Assembly: GCA_002429085.1 (NCBI GenBank)
Contig: DIYR01000022.1
Coordinates: forward strand, 1-34,924
DNA length: 34,924 bases
Origin: Flavobacteriales bacterium UBA6049
GTDB taxonomy: Bacteria; Bacteroidota; Bacteroidia; Flavobacteriales_G; Salibacteraceae
Direction: 5' to 3'
Under the pieces are notes generated by a model. That model was not told the origin of the DNA. It did no database searches and was given only the letters and a program-made list of their open reading frames with translations. The translations under genes were made by a program, and so were the position numbers. Shown here piece after piece: positions 1 to 7,512 of this stretch (within the stretch, counting starts at the first letter, position 1; each line of letters opens with the position of its first letter).

Positions 1-74
1 GGCGAGGTAGCTCAGTTGGTTAGAGCGCAGGATTCATAACCCTGAGGTCACGGGTTCAACTCCCGTCTTCGCTA
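1..74 (+). tRNA. tRNA-Met (CAT anticodon), elongator type
   Basis: The sequence folds as a full cloverleaf: acceptor arm 1-7 with 67-73, D-arm GCTC/GAGC, anticodon loop TTCATAA with anticodon CAT, T-arm ACGGG/CCCGT with loop TTCAACT, discriminator A at 74. No CCA is encoded. The first pair is G1-U72, not the unpaired C1-A72 of initiator tRNA, so this is elongator Met rather than fMet. A lysidine-modified Ile tRNA also has CAT but usually differs in the acceptor and anticodon stems, so Met is preferred. The closing 31-39 pair of the anticodon stem is A-C. Confidence 0.93.
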
Positions 75-80
75 CAAGAA

Positions 81-112
81 AAGCCTGAGTTTAATCAAAC
101 TCAGGCTTTTTT
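81..112. terminator. bidirectional intrinsic terminator after tRNA-Met and plsC
   Basis: A perfect 12-bp stem (81-92 with 97-108) has loop AATC and is followed by a T run to 112. On the minus strand the stem is followed by TTTTCTTGT, so it can also end the convergent acyltransferase transcript, whose stop is at 198. Confidence 0.85.
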
Positions 113-197
113 ATTGCAAAATGATTTGATAAAAAGCTGAAAACAAGTGGTACGTTCCTTAACCAACATGGATACATAAAACCATATGTTAAGTAAC

Positions 198-944
198 TTA
201 AATGAACAATGCTGGAGATTCTTGTTGGTTGTTAAGTTTGGCTTCTCCTAAAGCATGCAGATTCAACACTTTTTGACGTGTAAACTCGGCTAATTCATCT
301 GGATTAGACCATCCATCTGGAGAAATGGGCTCTCCTATTTCTACGTGTACTTTGCCAGCGAAAATATCGAATGAACGGGCTGGAATAATTCTTTCTGCAC
401 CTACAATTGCTACAGGAACAATTTCAATGTTGTGAGCTATAGCCATTTTGAACGATCCTCGTTTGAATGTATGAATATCACCATCTGCAGAACGAGTTCC
501 TTCTGGAAACGAAATAACATTTCTACCTCGTTTAACTTTATAAGCAGCTAGTTCCATACTGCGTGCAGAACGCTCTTTATTGCTTCTATCAATAAAGATG
601 ATGCCTACTAATTGCATATACCATCCAAGAAAGGGGATGTGCTTTAATTCTTTTTTTGCGATAAAGTATAGAGCTACTGGGAGCGCATAGAGTAACACAG
701 GAATGTCTATGTGGGATTGGTGATTTGCAACGAAAATGCGCGACTTGTTCCAATCAATATGTTGTGTATTTCCAACTTGTAAATCAAGACCACATATTTC
801 AAACAATAAACGACTCCATGTTTGAGTTGCCGTATAGAGAGCATAAGAAGTTCCCAAAGGGAGTAGAATTGTTCCCCATATAACGCAAAGAGCTGTAACA
901 AGGCCAATTGCACAAATTTTTGTGACTTGATAAATAGTATGCAT
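198..944 (-). CDS. plsC: 1-acyl-sn-glycerol-3-phosphate acyltransferase (PlsC family)
   Basis: Transfers an acyl chain to lysophosphatidic acid to give phosphatidic acid, at the inner face of the cytoplasmic membrane. From the ATG at 944 the protein has 248 residues. A hydrophobic N-terminal segment (about residues 8-38) is followed by the LPLAT domain, with the catalytic NHxxxxD motif (NHQSHID, about 75-81) and the substrate-binding FPEGTR motif (about 146-151). An in-frame TTG lies three codons upstream, but the ATG is preferred. A TAAATTTG box on the minus strand (958-951) sits so close that the mRNA may be almost leaderless. It converges on the tRNA with a shared terminator. A paralogue with another acyl acceptor cannot be excluded. 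Confidence 0.9.
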   Translation of the reverse strand: MHTIYQVTKICAIGLVTALCVIWGTILLPLGTSYALYTATQTWSRLLFEICGLDLQVGNTQHIDWNKSRIFVANHQSHIDIPVLLYALPVALYFIAKKELKHIPFLGWYMQLVGIIFIDRSNKERSARSMELAAYKVKRGRNVISFPEGTRSADGDIHTFKRGSFKMAIAHNIEIVPVAIVGAERIIPARSFDIFAGKVHVEIGEPISPDGWSNPDELAEFTRQKVLNLHALGEAKLNNQQESPALFI

Positions 945-950
945 GCAGAG

Positions 951-958
951 CAAATTTA
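951..958 (-). promoter_or_regulatory. candidate -7 box for the PlsC gene
   Basis: TAAATTTG on the minus strand matches the Bacteroidota -7 consensus TAnnTTTG, 6 nt before the ATG at 944. No good TTG is seen at the -33 distance, so support is modest. Confidence 0.3.
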
Positions 959-982
959 AACATTCTTACATTCACGAATCTT

Positions 983-990
983 TATCTTTG
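983..990 (+). promoter_or_regulatory. candidate -7 box for the exonuclease/GIY-YIG gene
   Basis: TATCTTTG matches TAnnTTTG, 45 nt upstream of the ATG at 1035. The -33 element is weak. The predicted short 5' UTR contains a perfect 6-bp hairpin, TGGTGG (1007-1012) with CCACCA (1017-1022), loop TGAA, ending 12 nt before the start codon. Confidence 0.35.
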
Positions 991-1034
991 ATTAACCGTA
1001 AATACATGGTGGTGAACCACCAGATTATTGTTCC

Positions 1035-2384
1035 ATGAAGTTTGCAGTAGTTGATGTAGAAACAACAGGGGGAGACCCTAAACGTGCTAGCATTACAGAG
1101 ATAGGCATCGTACTGGTTGAAGATGGAAAGGCTACACATAGCTATCAATCTTTAGTTAGGCCACTACAATCAATTCCACCAACTATTCAAACTCTTACAG
1201 GCATTACCAACGAGATGGTGGCTGATGCACCACCATTTGAGAAAATAGCAGAGGAAGTAGGAAATTATCTCGATGGGGCAGTATTCGTAGCACATCATGT
1301 ACTGTTTGATTACCGCTTTGTGAAGGAGGCGTTTAAACGTGCAGGAATTACTTATTCGGCAAACAAGCGCTTATGTACCGCGCGTTATGCACGTAAGCTG
1401 TATCCTAAGCTGGGTAAATATTCGTTGGCTAAGTTGTGCAGCTCTTTTGAAGTAGTAAACGAGCAGCCACATCGCGCTTTAGCTGATGCCGATGCTACGG
1501 CTAAGTTGTTGGTAAAGTTTCTATCTAATGATCATGCAAAAGCGTATGAAACGTTTTTCAAACAACGATCTGCTACGCTAAACTTGCCTTATTGGCTATC
1601 GAAAGAACGGTTGATTGAACTCCCCGAAGAACCGGGGATTTATAGGTTTTATGATAAGAGTGGTAAACTCATTTACATTGGAAAAGCAAAGAACTTGCGC
1701 AAACGAGTACGCAGCTATTTTTCAGGAGATGGTAATCGTGTAGGAACTGCTTTAGTTCGTATGAGCCATACAATGGATATTGAGCGTACGGGTTCTGAGT
1801 TGATGGCATCTTTAGTAGAAGATCATGAGATACGGCATCATTGGCCTGTGTTGAATAAGGCACAGAAAGCTATTGGTATGAAGTATCATATTGTTCATTA
1901 TCAAGATCAAGAAGGTGTTACGCGTTTGGGGATTCATAGACGCAAACAAAGTCTACATAGCATCAAACAGTTCTATACGTTATATACTGCTCGTAATTGG
2001 CTTATTAAGCAAGTAGAAACGTATGGTTTAGATCCGTCTAAATGTCACGTTTCTAGCTGGGCAGAGGGTGAAATAGTATCATCAGAAGCACATGAAGAAG
2101 GAGTAGCGGCATTGTTTAAAGGAGTAGCAGAAGAACAAGAAAGTTATGTGTTGATGTTACCCGGGAGAGAGGTTAATGAAAAAGGCTTTGTATGGATAGA
2201 GCAGGATATGTACAAGGGAACTGGTTTTGTATCTGGTGAAGATGAAATCAATGATATGAACGATCTAGAATTATTCTTAACCGTTCGAAAATCTAGTCCA
2301 ACTGTGTGGTCGTTATTAGAACAGTTTAAGCAGAAAAATCCAATGGCTAACTATTTATCTCTCGAGCAGGTAACAAACTCATAA
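1035..2384 (+). CDS. DEDDh 3'-5' exonuclease fused to a GIY-YIG endonuclease domain
   Basis: A two-nuclease fusion of 449 residues. The N-terminal part is a DnaQ/PolIII-epsilon-like DEDDh exonuclease: D7 and E9 in VDVETTG, FDYRFV (D92), and HRALADADAT (H146, D151). Residues about 197-290 form a GIY-YIG domain like that of UvrC or Cho (GIY 201-203, YIG 214-216, downstream Arg/Lys cluster, Glu in LVEDHEI). The C-terminal 150 residues show nothing recognised. This architecture is known in Bacteroidota and actinobacteria and is often annotated as polymerase III epsilon; a DNA-repair role is likely but inferred. Its 3' end overlaps the convergent membrane-protein gene by 38 bp. Confidence 0.88.
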   Translation: MKFAVVDVETTGGDPKRASITEIGIVLVEDGKATHSYQSLVRPLQSIPPTIQTLTGITNEMVADAPPFEKIAEEVGNYLDGAVFVAHHVLFDYRFVKEAFKRAGITYSANKRLCTARYARKLYPKLGKYSLAKLCSSFEVVNEQPHRALADADATAKLLVKFLSNDHAKAYETFFKQRSATLNLPYWLSKERLIELPEEPGIYRFYDKSGKLIYIGKAKNLRKRVRSYFSGDGNRVGTALVRMSHTMDIERTGSELMASLVEDHEIRHHWPVLNKAQKAIGMKYHIVHYQDQEGVTRLGIHRRKQSLHSIKQFYTLYTARNWLIKQVETYGLDPSKCHVSSWAEGEIVSSEAHEEGVAALFKGVAEEQESYVLMLPGREVNEKGFVWIEQDMYKGTGFVSGEDEINDMNDLELFLTVRKSSPTVWSLLEQFKQKNPMANYLSLEQVTNS

Positions 2385-3159
2385 ACCAGCTAGCCAGAGA
2401 ATCTTGAGGCCATTCAATAAAGGGTATTACGGCCATCATTAGCACTACAAACATGATTACCCTAAAATAAGGGTAGCGCAACCATAAAAATTGTGGTAAT
2501 TCTCGTGAGAACGGGTCAGCAAACAGTATCGCAGTAGCTACTAATTGCGTAAGATATAAGTAGATGATTGGCCAAGATTCTATAATACTAGCACTGTAAA
2601 TCATCCATCCAGCACCTACTAATATAAAGACTGCTGAAATAGATTTTAAGTACTGGAAGAAGAAGCCTAACGTTCCCAATACAAATAGACTGTTCACGGC
2701 TATTGTAATAGTATCTCCTGCGTTTCTGATACTAAAAGTCATCAAACCAATAGATCCAATTAGAAGCATCCATCTATACATGGAAACCATTTGCTTGAAA
2801 TCTTGAAACTTGTAATAAAAGAACGGAAAAGCAATCATAACCATCCATGCAAAAAACCAATACAAGTGCATGGTATCTAGTTCTGTTGAAGTAATGAGGT
2901 ACCACGCGCTACTTACCATAAGTAGTAAGGGAAACATTACTGTTTTGCGCCATATAGCATAACATAAGATAACCAGAAGGCTCAATGCGGATGGTAATAG
3001 TTCGAATAAATGCGCAGGTAATTCACTGTAATGAAGTGGAACGGCTACTCTATACCATATTTCTGCATGCCATAGCAATAACGATAGCATGAACCAGTAC
3101 TGTAATAAGCGTATGCGAAATAGAGCTCCCATGGTTTTGCTCAAATCTAGCAATGCCAT
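2347..3159 (-). CDS. multi-pass membrane protein of unknown function
   Basis: The open frame extends upstream to 3387 but would then run antisense across the start of pyrD, so that part is discounted. ATG 3159 (270 residues) is chosen as the first start clear of pyrD; ATG 3132 is nearly as good. The protein is mostly hydrophobic, with about seven to eight predicted membrane spans separated by short charged loops such as YKFQDFKQ. No family is recognised. Conservation of the spans would settle the start. The gene is divergent from pyrD and overlaps the preceding convergent exonuclease gene at the 3' end. Confidence 0.6.
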   Translation of the reverse strand: MALLDLSKTMGALFRIRLLQYWFMLSLLLWHAEIWYRVAVPLHYSELPAHLFELLPSALSLLVILCYAIWRKTVMFPLLLMVSSAWYLITSTELDTMHLYWFFAWMVMIAFPFFYYKFQDFKQMVSMYRWMLLIGSIGLMTFSIRNAGDTITIAVNSLFVLGTLGFFFQYLKSISAVFILVGAGWMIYSASIIESWPIIYLYLTQLVATAILFADPFSRELPQFLWLRYPYFRVIMFVVLMMAVIPFIEWPQDSLASWFMSLLPAREINS

Positions 3160-3286
3160 GAGCGCAATTTTAATAGGTCGGCAGTGAGATATGAACATTG
3201 AATCTTTAATTGTGAATAGAACACTAACTAAATAGGCTCTCCATTTCTGGTACTGATATTTCTTTGCACTTGCAAAAATTACGTGT

Positions 3287-4309
3287 ATGTATTCGCTCAT
3301 TCGTCCGTTCTTATTCAACATGCCGCCAGAAAAAGCGCACCACTTTACTACAAAACTTTTTAACACAATGCTGGGAGTACCTGGCATGAAAAGCTTTTTT
3401 AGAGGTCAGTATGTAGTGAAAGATTCACGTTTAGAACGAGAAGTTTTCGGCTTGAAATTCAAGAACCCTGTTGGTTTAGCTGCCGGATTCGACAAAAATG
3501 CAGAACTCTACAGCGATTTTCAACACTTAGGTTTTGGTTTTATTGAGATTGGTACCGTAACACCAAAAGGACAACCTGGAAATCCGCAGCCGCGTATGTT
3601 CCGTTTGACTGATGATGAAGGCCTTATTAATAGAATGGGCTTTAATAACGAAGGGTTAGAAGCTGCTGTTGAGCGATTAAAGCAAAATAAAACGGACATT
3701 ATTATTGGAGGAAACATTGGTAAGAATAAAGTGACGCCAAACGAAGAAGCTGTAAACGATTACATTGCTTGCTTTGAAGGAATGTTTCCTTACGTAGATT
3801 ACTTTGTAGTGAATGTAAGTTCACCAAACACACCTAATTTACGCGAGTTACAAGACAAGGAGCCATTGTTACACTTGTTGAGTACGTTGCAAAAGCTGAA
3901 CCAAGCAAAAGACTATCCAAAGCCTATTCTACTAAAAATAGCTCCAGATTTAACAGATAGCCAGCTAGATGATATTATTGATATTATTCGCGAATCGAAT
4001 ACTGCGGGTGTTATTGCAACCAATACAACTATTAGTAGAGAAGGATTAAAATCAGACGAGAAACTAACCAGTGAAATGGGTGGTTTGAGTGGAAAGCCCG
4101 TGAAGCAACGTTCTACTGAGGTTATTCGTTATTTACACCAACAGAGTAAGGGTGCATTTCCGATTATTGGAGTAGGAGGAATTCATACAGCTCAAGATGC
4201 ACTTGAAAAACTTGAGGCTGGAGCTTCGTTGGTACAAGTGTATACAGGCTTTATATATGAAGGTCCAGGATTAGTAAAAGCTATTAATGAGGCGTTGTTA
4301 AAGCGCTAA
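3287..4309 (+). CDS. pyrD: dihydroorotate dehydrogenase (quinone), class 2
   Basis: Oxidises dihydroorotate to orotate with FMN and passes electrons to membrane quinone, the fourth step of de novo pyrimidine synthesis. The 340-residue length fits class 2 enzymes. The start MYSLIRPFLF with PEKAHH is the usual N-terminal membrane-associating helix. FMN and substrate motifs are AAGFDKNAE (65-73), the IGTVTPKGQPGNPQPR region (88-103), NVSSPNTPNLR (176-186) with the catalytic Ser, ATNTT, and the phosphate-binding GLSGKP and GVGGI segments. The next gene has its own promoter just after the stop codon. Confidence 0.96.
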   Translation: MYSLIRPFLFNMPPEKAHHFTTKLFNTMLGVPGMKSFFRGQYVVKDSRLEREVFGLKFKNPVGLAAGFDKNAELYSDFQHLGFGFIEIGTVTPKGQPGNPQPRMFRLTDDEGLINRMGFNNEGLEAAVERLKQNKTDIIIGGNIGKNKVTPNEEAVNDYIACFEGMFPYVDYFVVNVSSPNTPNLRELQDKEPLLHLLSTLQKLNQAKDYPKPILLKIAPDLTDSQLDDIIDIIRESNTAGVIATNTTISREGLKSDEKLTSEMGGLSGKPVKQRSTEVIRYLHQQSKGAFPIIGVGGIHTAQDALEKLEAGASLVQVYTGFIYEGPGLVKAINEALLKR

Positions 4310-4325
4310 TGGAAATGTACTTTTG
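4295..4325 (+). promoter_or_regulatory. Bacteroidota-type promoter for the HMG-CoA-lyase-like gene
   Basis: TTG at 4295-4297 and TACTTTTG at 4318-4325 are separated by 20 nt, matching TTG-N19/20-TAnnTTTG, with the common GCA extension. The predicted start is near 4331. An AGGAG Shine-Dalgarno-like sequence (4338-4342) lies 6 nt before the ATG, which is uncommon among genes in this window. Confidence 0.7.
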
Positions 4326-4348
4326 CACCGTCAATCTAGGAGTAACGC

Positions 4349-5194
4349 ATGAAAATCATTGAATGTCCAAGAGATGCTATGCAAGGCATCCACGACTTTA
4401 TCTCTACAGAACAAAAAATCAAGTACATCAATCAGCTTATTCAAGTTGGATTTGATACGCTAGATTGTGGAAGTTTTGTTTCTCCCAAGGCTATTCCGCA
4501 GTTAAGAGATACTGCTCAGGTATTAGATGCGCTAGAATTGACTACCAATACAAAGTTGTTGACCATAGTAGGAAATGAACGTGGAGCGAAAGAAGCGTGT
4601 GAGTTTGAACAAGTAACATACTTAGGTTTTCCATTTTCTATTTCAGACACCTTTCAAGCACGTAATATCAATAGTTCTATTGAAGATTCGTTTAGAAGGG
4701 CAGATCAAGTGCAGAATGTTGCGGCACAAAAAGGAAAAGAAGCGGTAATCTATATATCCATGGCGTTTGGAAATCCTTATGGAGATCCATGGGATAAAGA
4801 CATCGTATTAGAATGGGCTCATAAACTTAATAAAGAGTTAGAGGTTAAAACCATTAGCTTAAGCGATACCATTGGTGTGGCTACTCCAGAAATCATCACT
4901 TATTTATTTGAGGCTTTAATACCAGAATTATCTGGCGTTGAGACAGGAGCACACCTGCATACCACACCAGATACATGGAAAGAAAAGGTAGAAGCGGCTT
5001 ACAAAGCTGGCTGTACTCGCTTTGATGGTGCCATTAAAGGGTTTGGTGGATGCCCTATGGCTGCAGACGATTTAGTAGGAAATATGCCTACAGAGCGTTT
5101 GGTAGAATACTTTACTGCAGAAAATATTCTAGGCATTAATCAAGAAGCATTCGGTAAAGCTTACGACATGTCTGCCAGCGTATTTGCAGGGTAG
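4349..5194 (+). CDS. hydroxymethylglutaryl-CoA lyase-like DRE-TIM enzyme
   Basis: 281 residues of the HMG-CoA lyase family, which cleaves HMG-CoA to acetoacetate and acetyl-CoA in leucine catabolism. The opening CPRDAMQG carries the Arg-Asp pair of the family (R8, D9; the usual form is PRDGLQ). CGSFVSP (40-46) matches the SFVSPK substrate loop, HLH (202-204) supplies the metal-binding His pair, and the C-terminal active-site loop is GFGGCPMA (Cys 235). The usual GNVATED-type loop is changed (GNMPTERLVEYF). Bacteroidota often carry this short form. A different acyl-CoA substrate is possible. Confidence 0.85.
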   Translation: MKIIECPRDAMQGIHDFISTEQKIKYINQLIQVGFDTLDCGSFVSPKAIPQLRDTAQVLDALELTTNTKLLTIVGNERGAKEACEFEQVTYLGFPFSISDTFQARNINSSIEDSFRRADQVQNVAAQKGKEAVIYISMAFGNPYGDPWDKDIVLEWAHKLNKELEVKTISLSDTIGVATPEIITYLFEALIPELSGVETGAHLHTTPDTWKEKVEAAYKAGCTRFDGAIKGFGGCPMAADDLVGNMPTERLVEYFTAENILGINQEAFGKAYDMSASVFAG

Positions 5195-5229
5195 TAAAAG
5201 TGCTGCAGTATAAAAGCTTCATGATGTTT

Positions 5230-5952
5230 TTACTTGATTGTTTTTTGTGATGCATATTCCTTAGTGAGCTCAAATAGTTTCGAAACTAGGATATGGACTT
5301 TGGTGCATGGATTATGGTTAGAAAATTTGTTATCAGAGTATAAAGATTCTAACTTTTTGGCATTTTTTATAGCGTTATCCAAATTTCCATACTGTAGAAG
5401 AATTTTAAACATATCATTAGAGTTCTTTTTGTACTTATAAGTTTTATTTCCTGAGGAATTCCTAATTTCTTGTTCTAGTTTTTTTTGATACTGAGATCTT
5501 GATATACCAGTATTATAATAATTAAAATGAAGCAAGTACCATAATTCAAAAGCTTCATTTGTCCATGCACAATGTATTTCAGGATTTGAACCTTTCCCTT
5601 TTAATATTGCAGTATTAAAAGTTTGTGATGAAAAACTATCTTTATCAAATACTGCCCAAACTTCATCTATTTGTCTAGAATAATTCTGCTCATAAGCTTC
5701 CCTAAGCTCTTGAGCTTCTTGAATTATGGAAATTGTATTTTTTCCGGTACCATTAATGTCGATTTGGTTAAGTTCAAGAACACCTTTTGGTAATGACTGT
5801 TTTAAAGAATTGAAGTAGTTTGGTTCCGTTTTTTCTCCTTCACAAACGATAAGATAAAATCGTCTTTTTGTTCTGAAATTTTCCTTTCTTTTATACTCCT
5901 TCCTTTCTAGTTTTTTTAAATATGAATTATCTAATTTAACCTTTGTAGCCAT
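5230..5952 (-). CDS. RloB-like TOPRIM-fold protein (AbiLii-like defence component)
   Basis: 240 residues. A basic N-terminus (about 1-31) is followed by LIVCEGEKTEPNYF (34-47), the Glu-containing first strand of RloB/TOPRIM proteins. FDKDS (102-106) is the DxD metal motif, and NEAFELWYLLHF (132-143) is the other RloB hallmark. In RloB/AbiLii systems such a protein is paired with an AAA ATPase; nuclease activity is an inference from the fold. Its start overlaps the ATPase gene by 17 nt, so the two are translated from one message with the ATPase first. The region is visibly more AT-rich than pyrD and the lyase beside it, which suggests horizontal gain. Confidence 0.85.
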   Translation of the reverse strand: MATKVKLDNSYLKKLERKEYKRKENFRTKRRFYLIVCEGEKTEPNYFNSLKQSLPKGVLELNQIDINGTGKNTISIIQEAQELREAYEQNYSRQIDEVWAVFDKDSFSSQTFNTAILKGKGSNPEIHCAWTNEAFELWYLLHFNYYNTGISRSQYQKKLEQEIRNSSGNKTYKYKKNSNDMFKILLQYGNLDNAIKNAKKLESLYSDNKFSNHNPCTKVHILVSKLFELTKEYASQKTIK

Positions 5953-7246
5953 GAGGTGATTGATTTAAAATTTCATCAAAATTTCCAATAAAAGGGATCG
6001 CACCATATCGACCTTTTATATAGTCTTTTTCGAATGATCTATCTTTTCGGACTTTATGACCATTTTCTTCTTTGTATTCAACTAATGAATACAAATCAGA
6101 GGCTTCAAAACTATCTTTTTCAATAAAATATATTTGGTCACGTCTAAATTTACCATATGATAGGAGATTAGTGTCATGAGTTGCAAATATCAATTGAGCG
6201 TTCTTTCTATTATAATTGCTTGAGTTGAACAAATTAGTGATTGCAGCAGTCATTAAAGGGTGGAGTTTTGCATCAAGTTCATCAATCACCAAGATTCCAC
6301 CATTAATTAAGGTGTCAAATATTGGTCCCGAAAGATCAATTATTTTGTTGGTTCCTGATGATTCTTGATCTCTTAAACTGAAGTCTAAATCCCCTACATA
6401 CTTGCCTAGGTTATCAAATTTTTTGTGTATCGTACTTATTTTAGCCATAGTTTTTCCTTCTAAATCAGATGTGATCTCTTCTAGCATTTCTGAAGGAAGG
6501 TCTTTTAGATCTTTTGGTAATAGACTAGGACTGAATTTTTCCTTTCGAAGTTTTAGTTTATCAAATCCCAAATCAAGATCTTTGAAAAAATCAAATAAAC
6601 GATTTCTATAATCATTATTATCAATTAATGAAAATGTTACCACTCTATAATCTTCATGGCTCAAGCCAGAAATAGTTACCCAGTCATTAAACCAACTAAT
6701 AAGGTTGCCAGAAATTTCTCCGTTGAATTGGTCTACTACGGATAAAAATAGCGCGTTCGTTCTTGTTCTACTTTCTAATTCTTCTCCCTCTTTGAATAAT
6801 TCGGAGATTGTAATTCCATCATTTTTTCTAATGAATAAGTGTTTTTCATTGTTTCCTTCGAGTTGAAATAACCATTCACCATGTATTTTTCGGTTATCTA
6901 TTTCGAATCCGTATCTATATCGAACAGAGTCTACTATAAATACAATTTCAAAAAAGGATGGCATATTTTCAGTTGATGTATTCAATAGAAAAGGAATTAT
7001 GTCTCTTTCTGAAACAGAGGATTTTTCAGCCGATGTCATTATGATTTGCTTCATAGTTGACATTGCTTTGATGAAATTGGATTTTCCACTTGAGTTAGCA
7101 CCGTAGAGAACTGCACTCTTCAATAATTGGAACTGTTCTATCTGAAATGTAGAAGTGTTAAATTCCGTAATTGACGAGGACTCTAACGAAAGAGTTTTTT
7201 TTTCTTTGAATGATAGGAAGTTACCTGTTGTGAATTCAATAATCAT
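5936..7246 (-). CDS. AAA15/OLD-like ATPase (RloA/AbiLi-like defence component)
   Basis: A 436-residue ABC/SMC-type ATPase. Walker A is GANSSGKS (49-56) near the N-terminus. The ABC-like signature ESSGTNK (295-301), Walker B GILVIDELD (317-325) and H-loop THD (356-358) follow after a long insert typical of AAA15/AbiLi proteins. It forms a two-gene operon with the RloB-like gene downstream. The pairing resembles an OLD nuclease split into ATPase and TOPRIM parts and matches AbiL-type abortive-infection systems. Defence function is inferred from family and pairing. No toxin, methylase or retron is seen next to it. Confidence 0.85.
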   Translation of the reverse strand: MIIEFTTGNFLSFKEKKTLSLESSSITEFNTSTFQIEQFQLLKSAVLYGANSSGKSNFIKAMSTMKQIIMTSAEKSSVSERDIIPFLLNTSTENMPSFFEIVFIVDSVRYRYGFEIDNRKIHGEWLFQLEGNNEKHLFIRKNDGITISELFKEGEELESRTRTNALFLSVVDQFNGEISGNLISWFNDWVTISGLSHEDYRVVTFSLIDNNDYRNRLFDFFKDLDLGFDKLKLRKEKFSPSLLPKDLKDLPSEMLEEITSDLEGKTMAKISTIHKKFDNLGKYVGDLDFSLRDQESSGTNKIIDLSGPIFDTLINGGILVIDELDAKLHPLMTAAITNLFNSSNYNRKNAQLIFATHDTNLLSYGKFRRDQIYFIEKDSFEASDLYSLVEYKEENGHKVRKDRSFEKDYIKGRYGAIPFIGNFDEILNQSPHGYKG

Positions 7247-7257
7247 ATGTTTCTGTT

Positions 7258-7310
7258 TGAGAAAATTTCTCAGAATGGTCCAAATGTAATTAAAGTGAGA
7301 AAAAATCTCA
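7258..7310 (-). promoter_or_regulatory. promoter of the RloA/RloB operon flanked by twin palindromes
   Basis: On the minus strand TACATTTG (7288-7281) is a -7 box placing the transcript start near 7275, about 30 nt before the ATG. The palindrome TGAGA-N5-TCTCA occurs twice: at 7258-7272, just downstream of the predicted start, and at 7296-7310, over the -33 region. Centres are 38 bp apart. The sites are seen directly; binding of a repressor is inferred. Confidence 0.5.
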
Positions 7311-7512
7311 TGGATAGAGTGGGATTATAATAGATAATTGTAGATTATTAGAGTTTTTAATGAAGTTTACGTTCAATTTTGGATTTAATTAAGATTACAT
7401 ACTTATAACTACATACGGTTTTAGTACGTACCTGTAGTCTGAAGATAAGCGCTGGATTTTGAGAAGAACTAGTAGAAATATGGAATTTTTAATACGAGGG
7501 GGACAGTGTCCA

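Noticed and set aside
3160..3387. Upstream extension of the minus-strand membrane-protein frame over the pyrD start
   Set aside because: It is antisense to the conserved N-terminus of PyrD and adds a non-membrane stretch; later ATG codons suit the protein better.
5193..5234. AGTAAAA ... TTTTACT inverted repeat between the lyase and RloB-like genes
   Set aside because: Seven A/T-rich pairs around a loop of 28 nt make a poor terminator; the convergent stops may rely on other signals.
7501..7511. GGACA-G-TGTCC palindrome near the chrA end
   Set aside because: Short, no T run, no promoter nearby; likely incidental.
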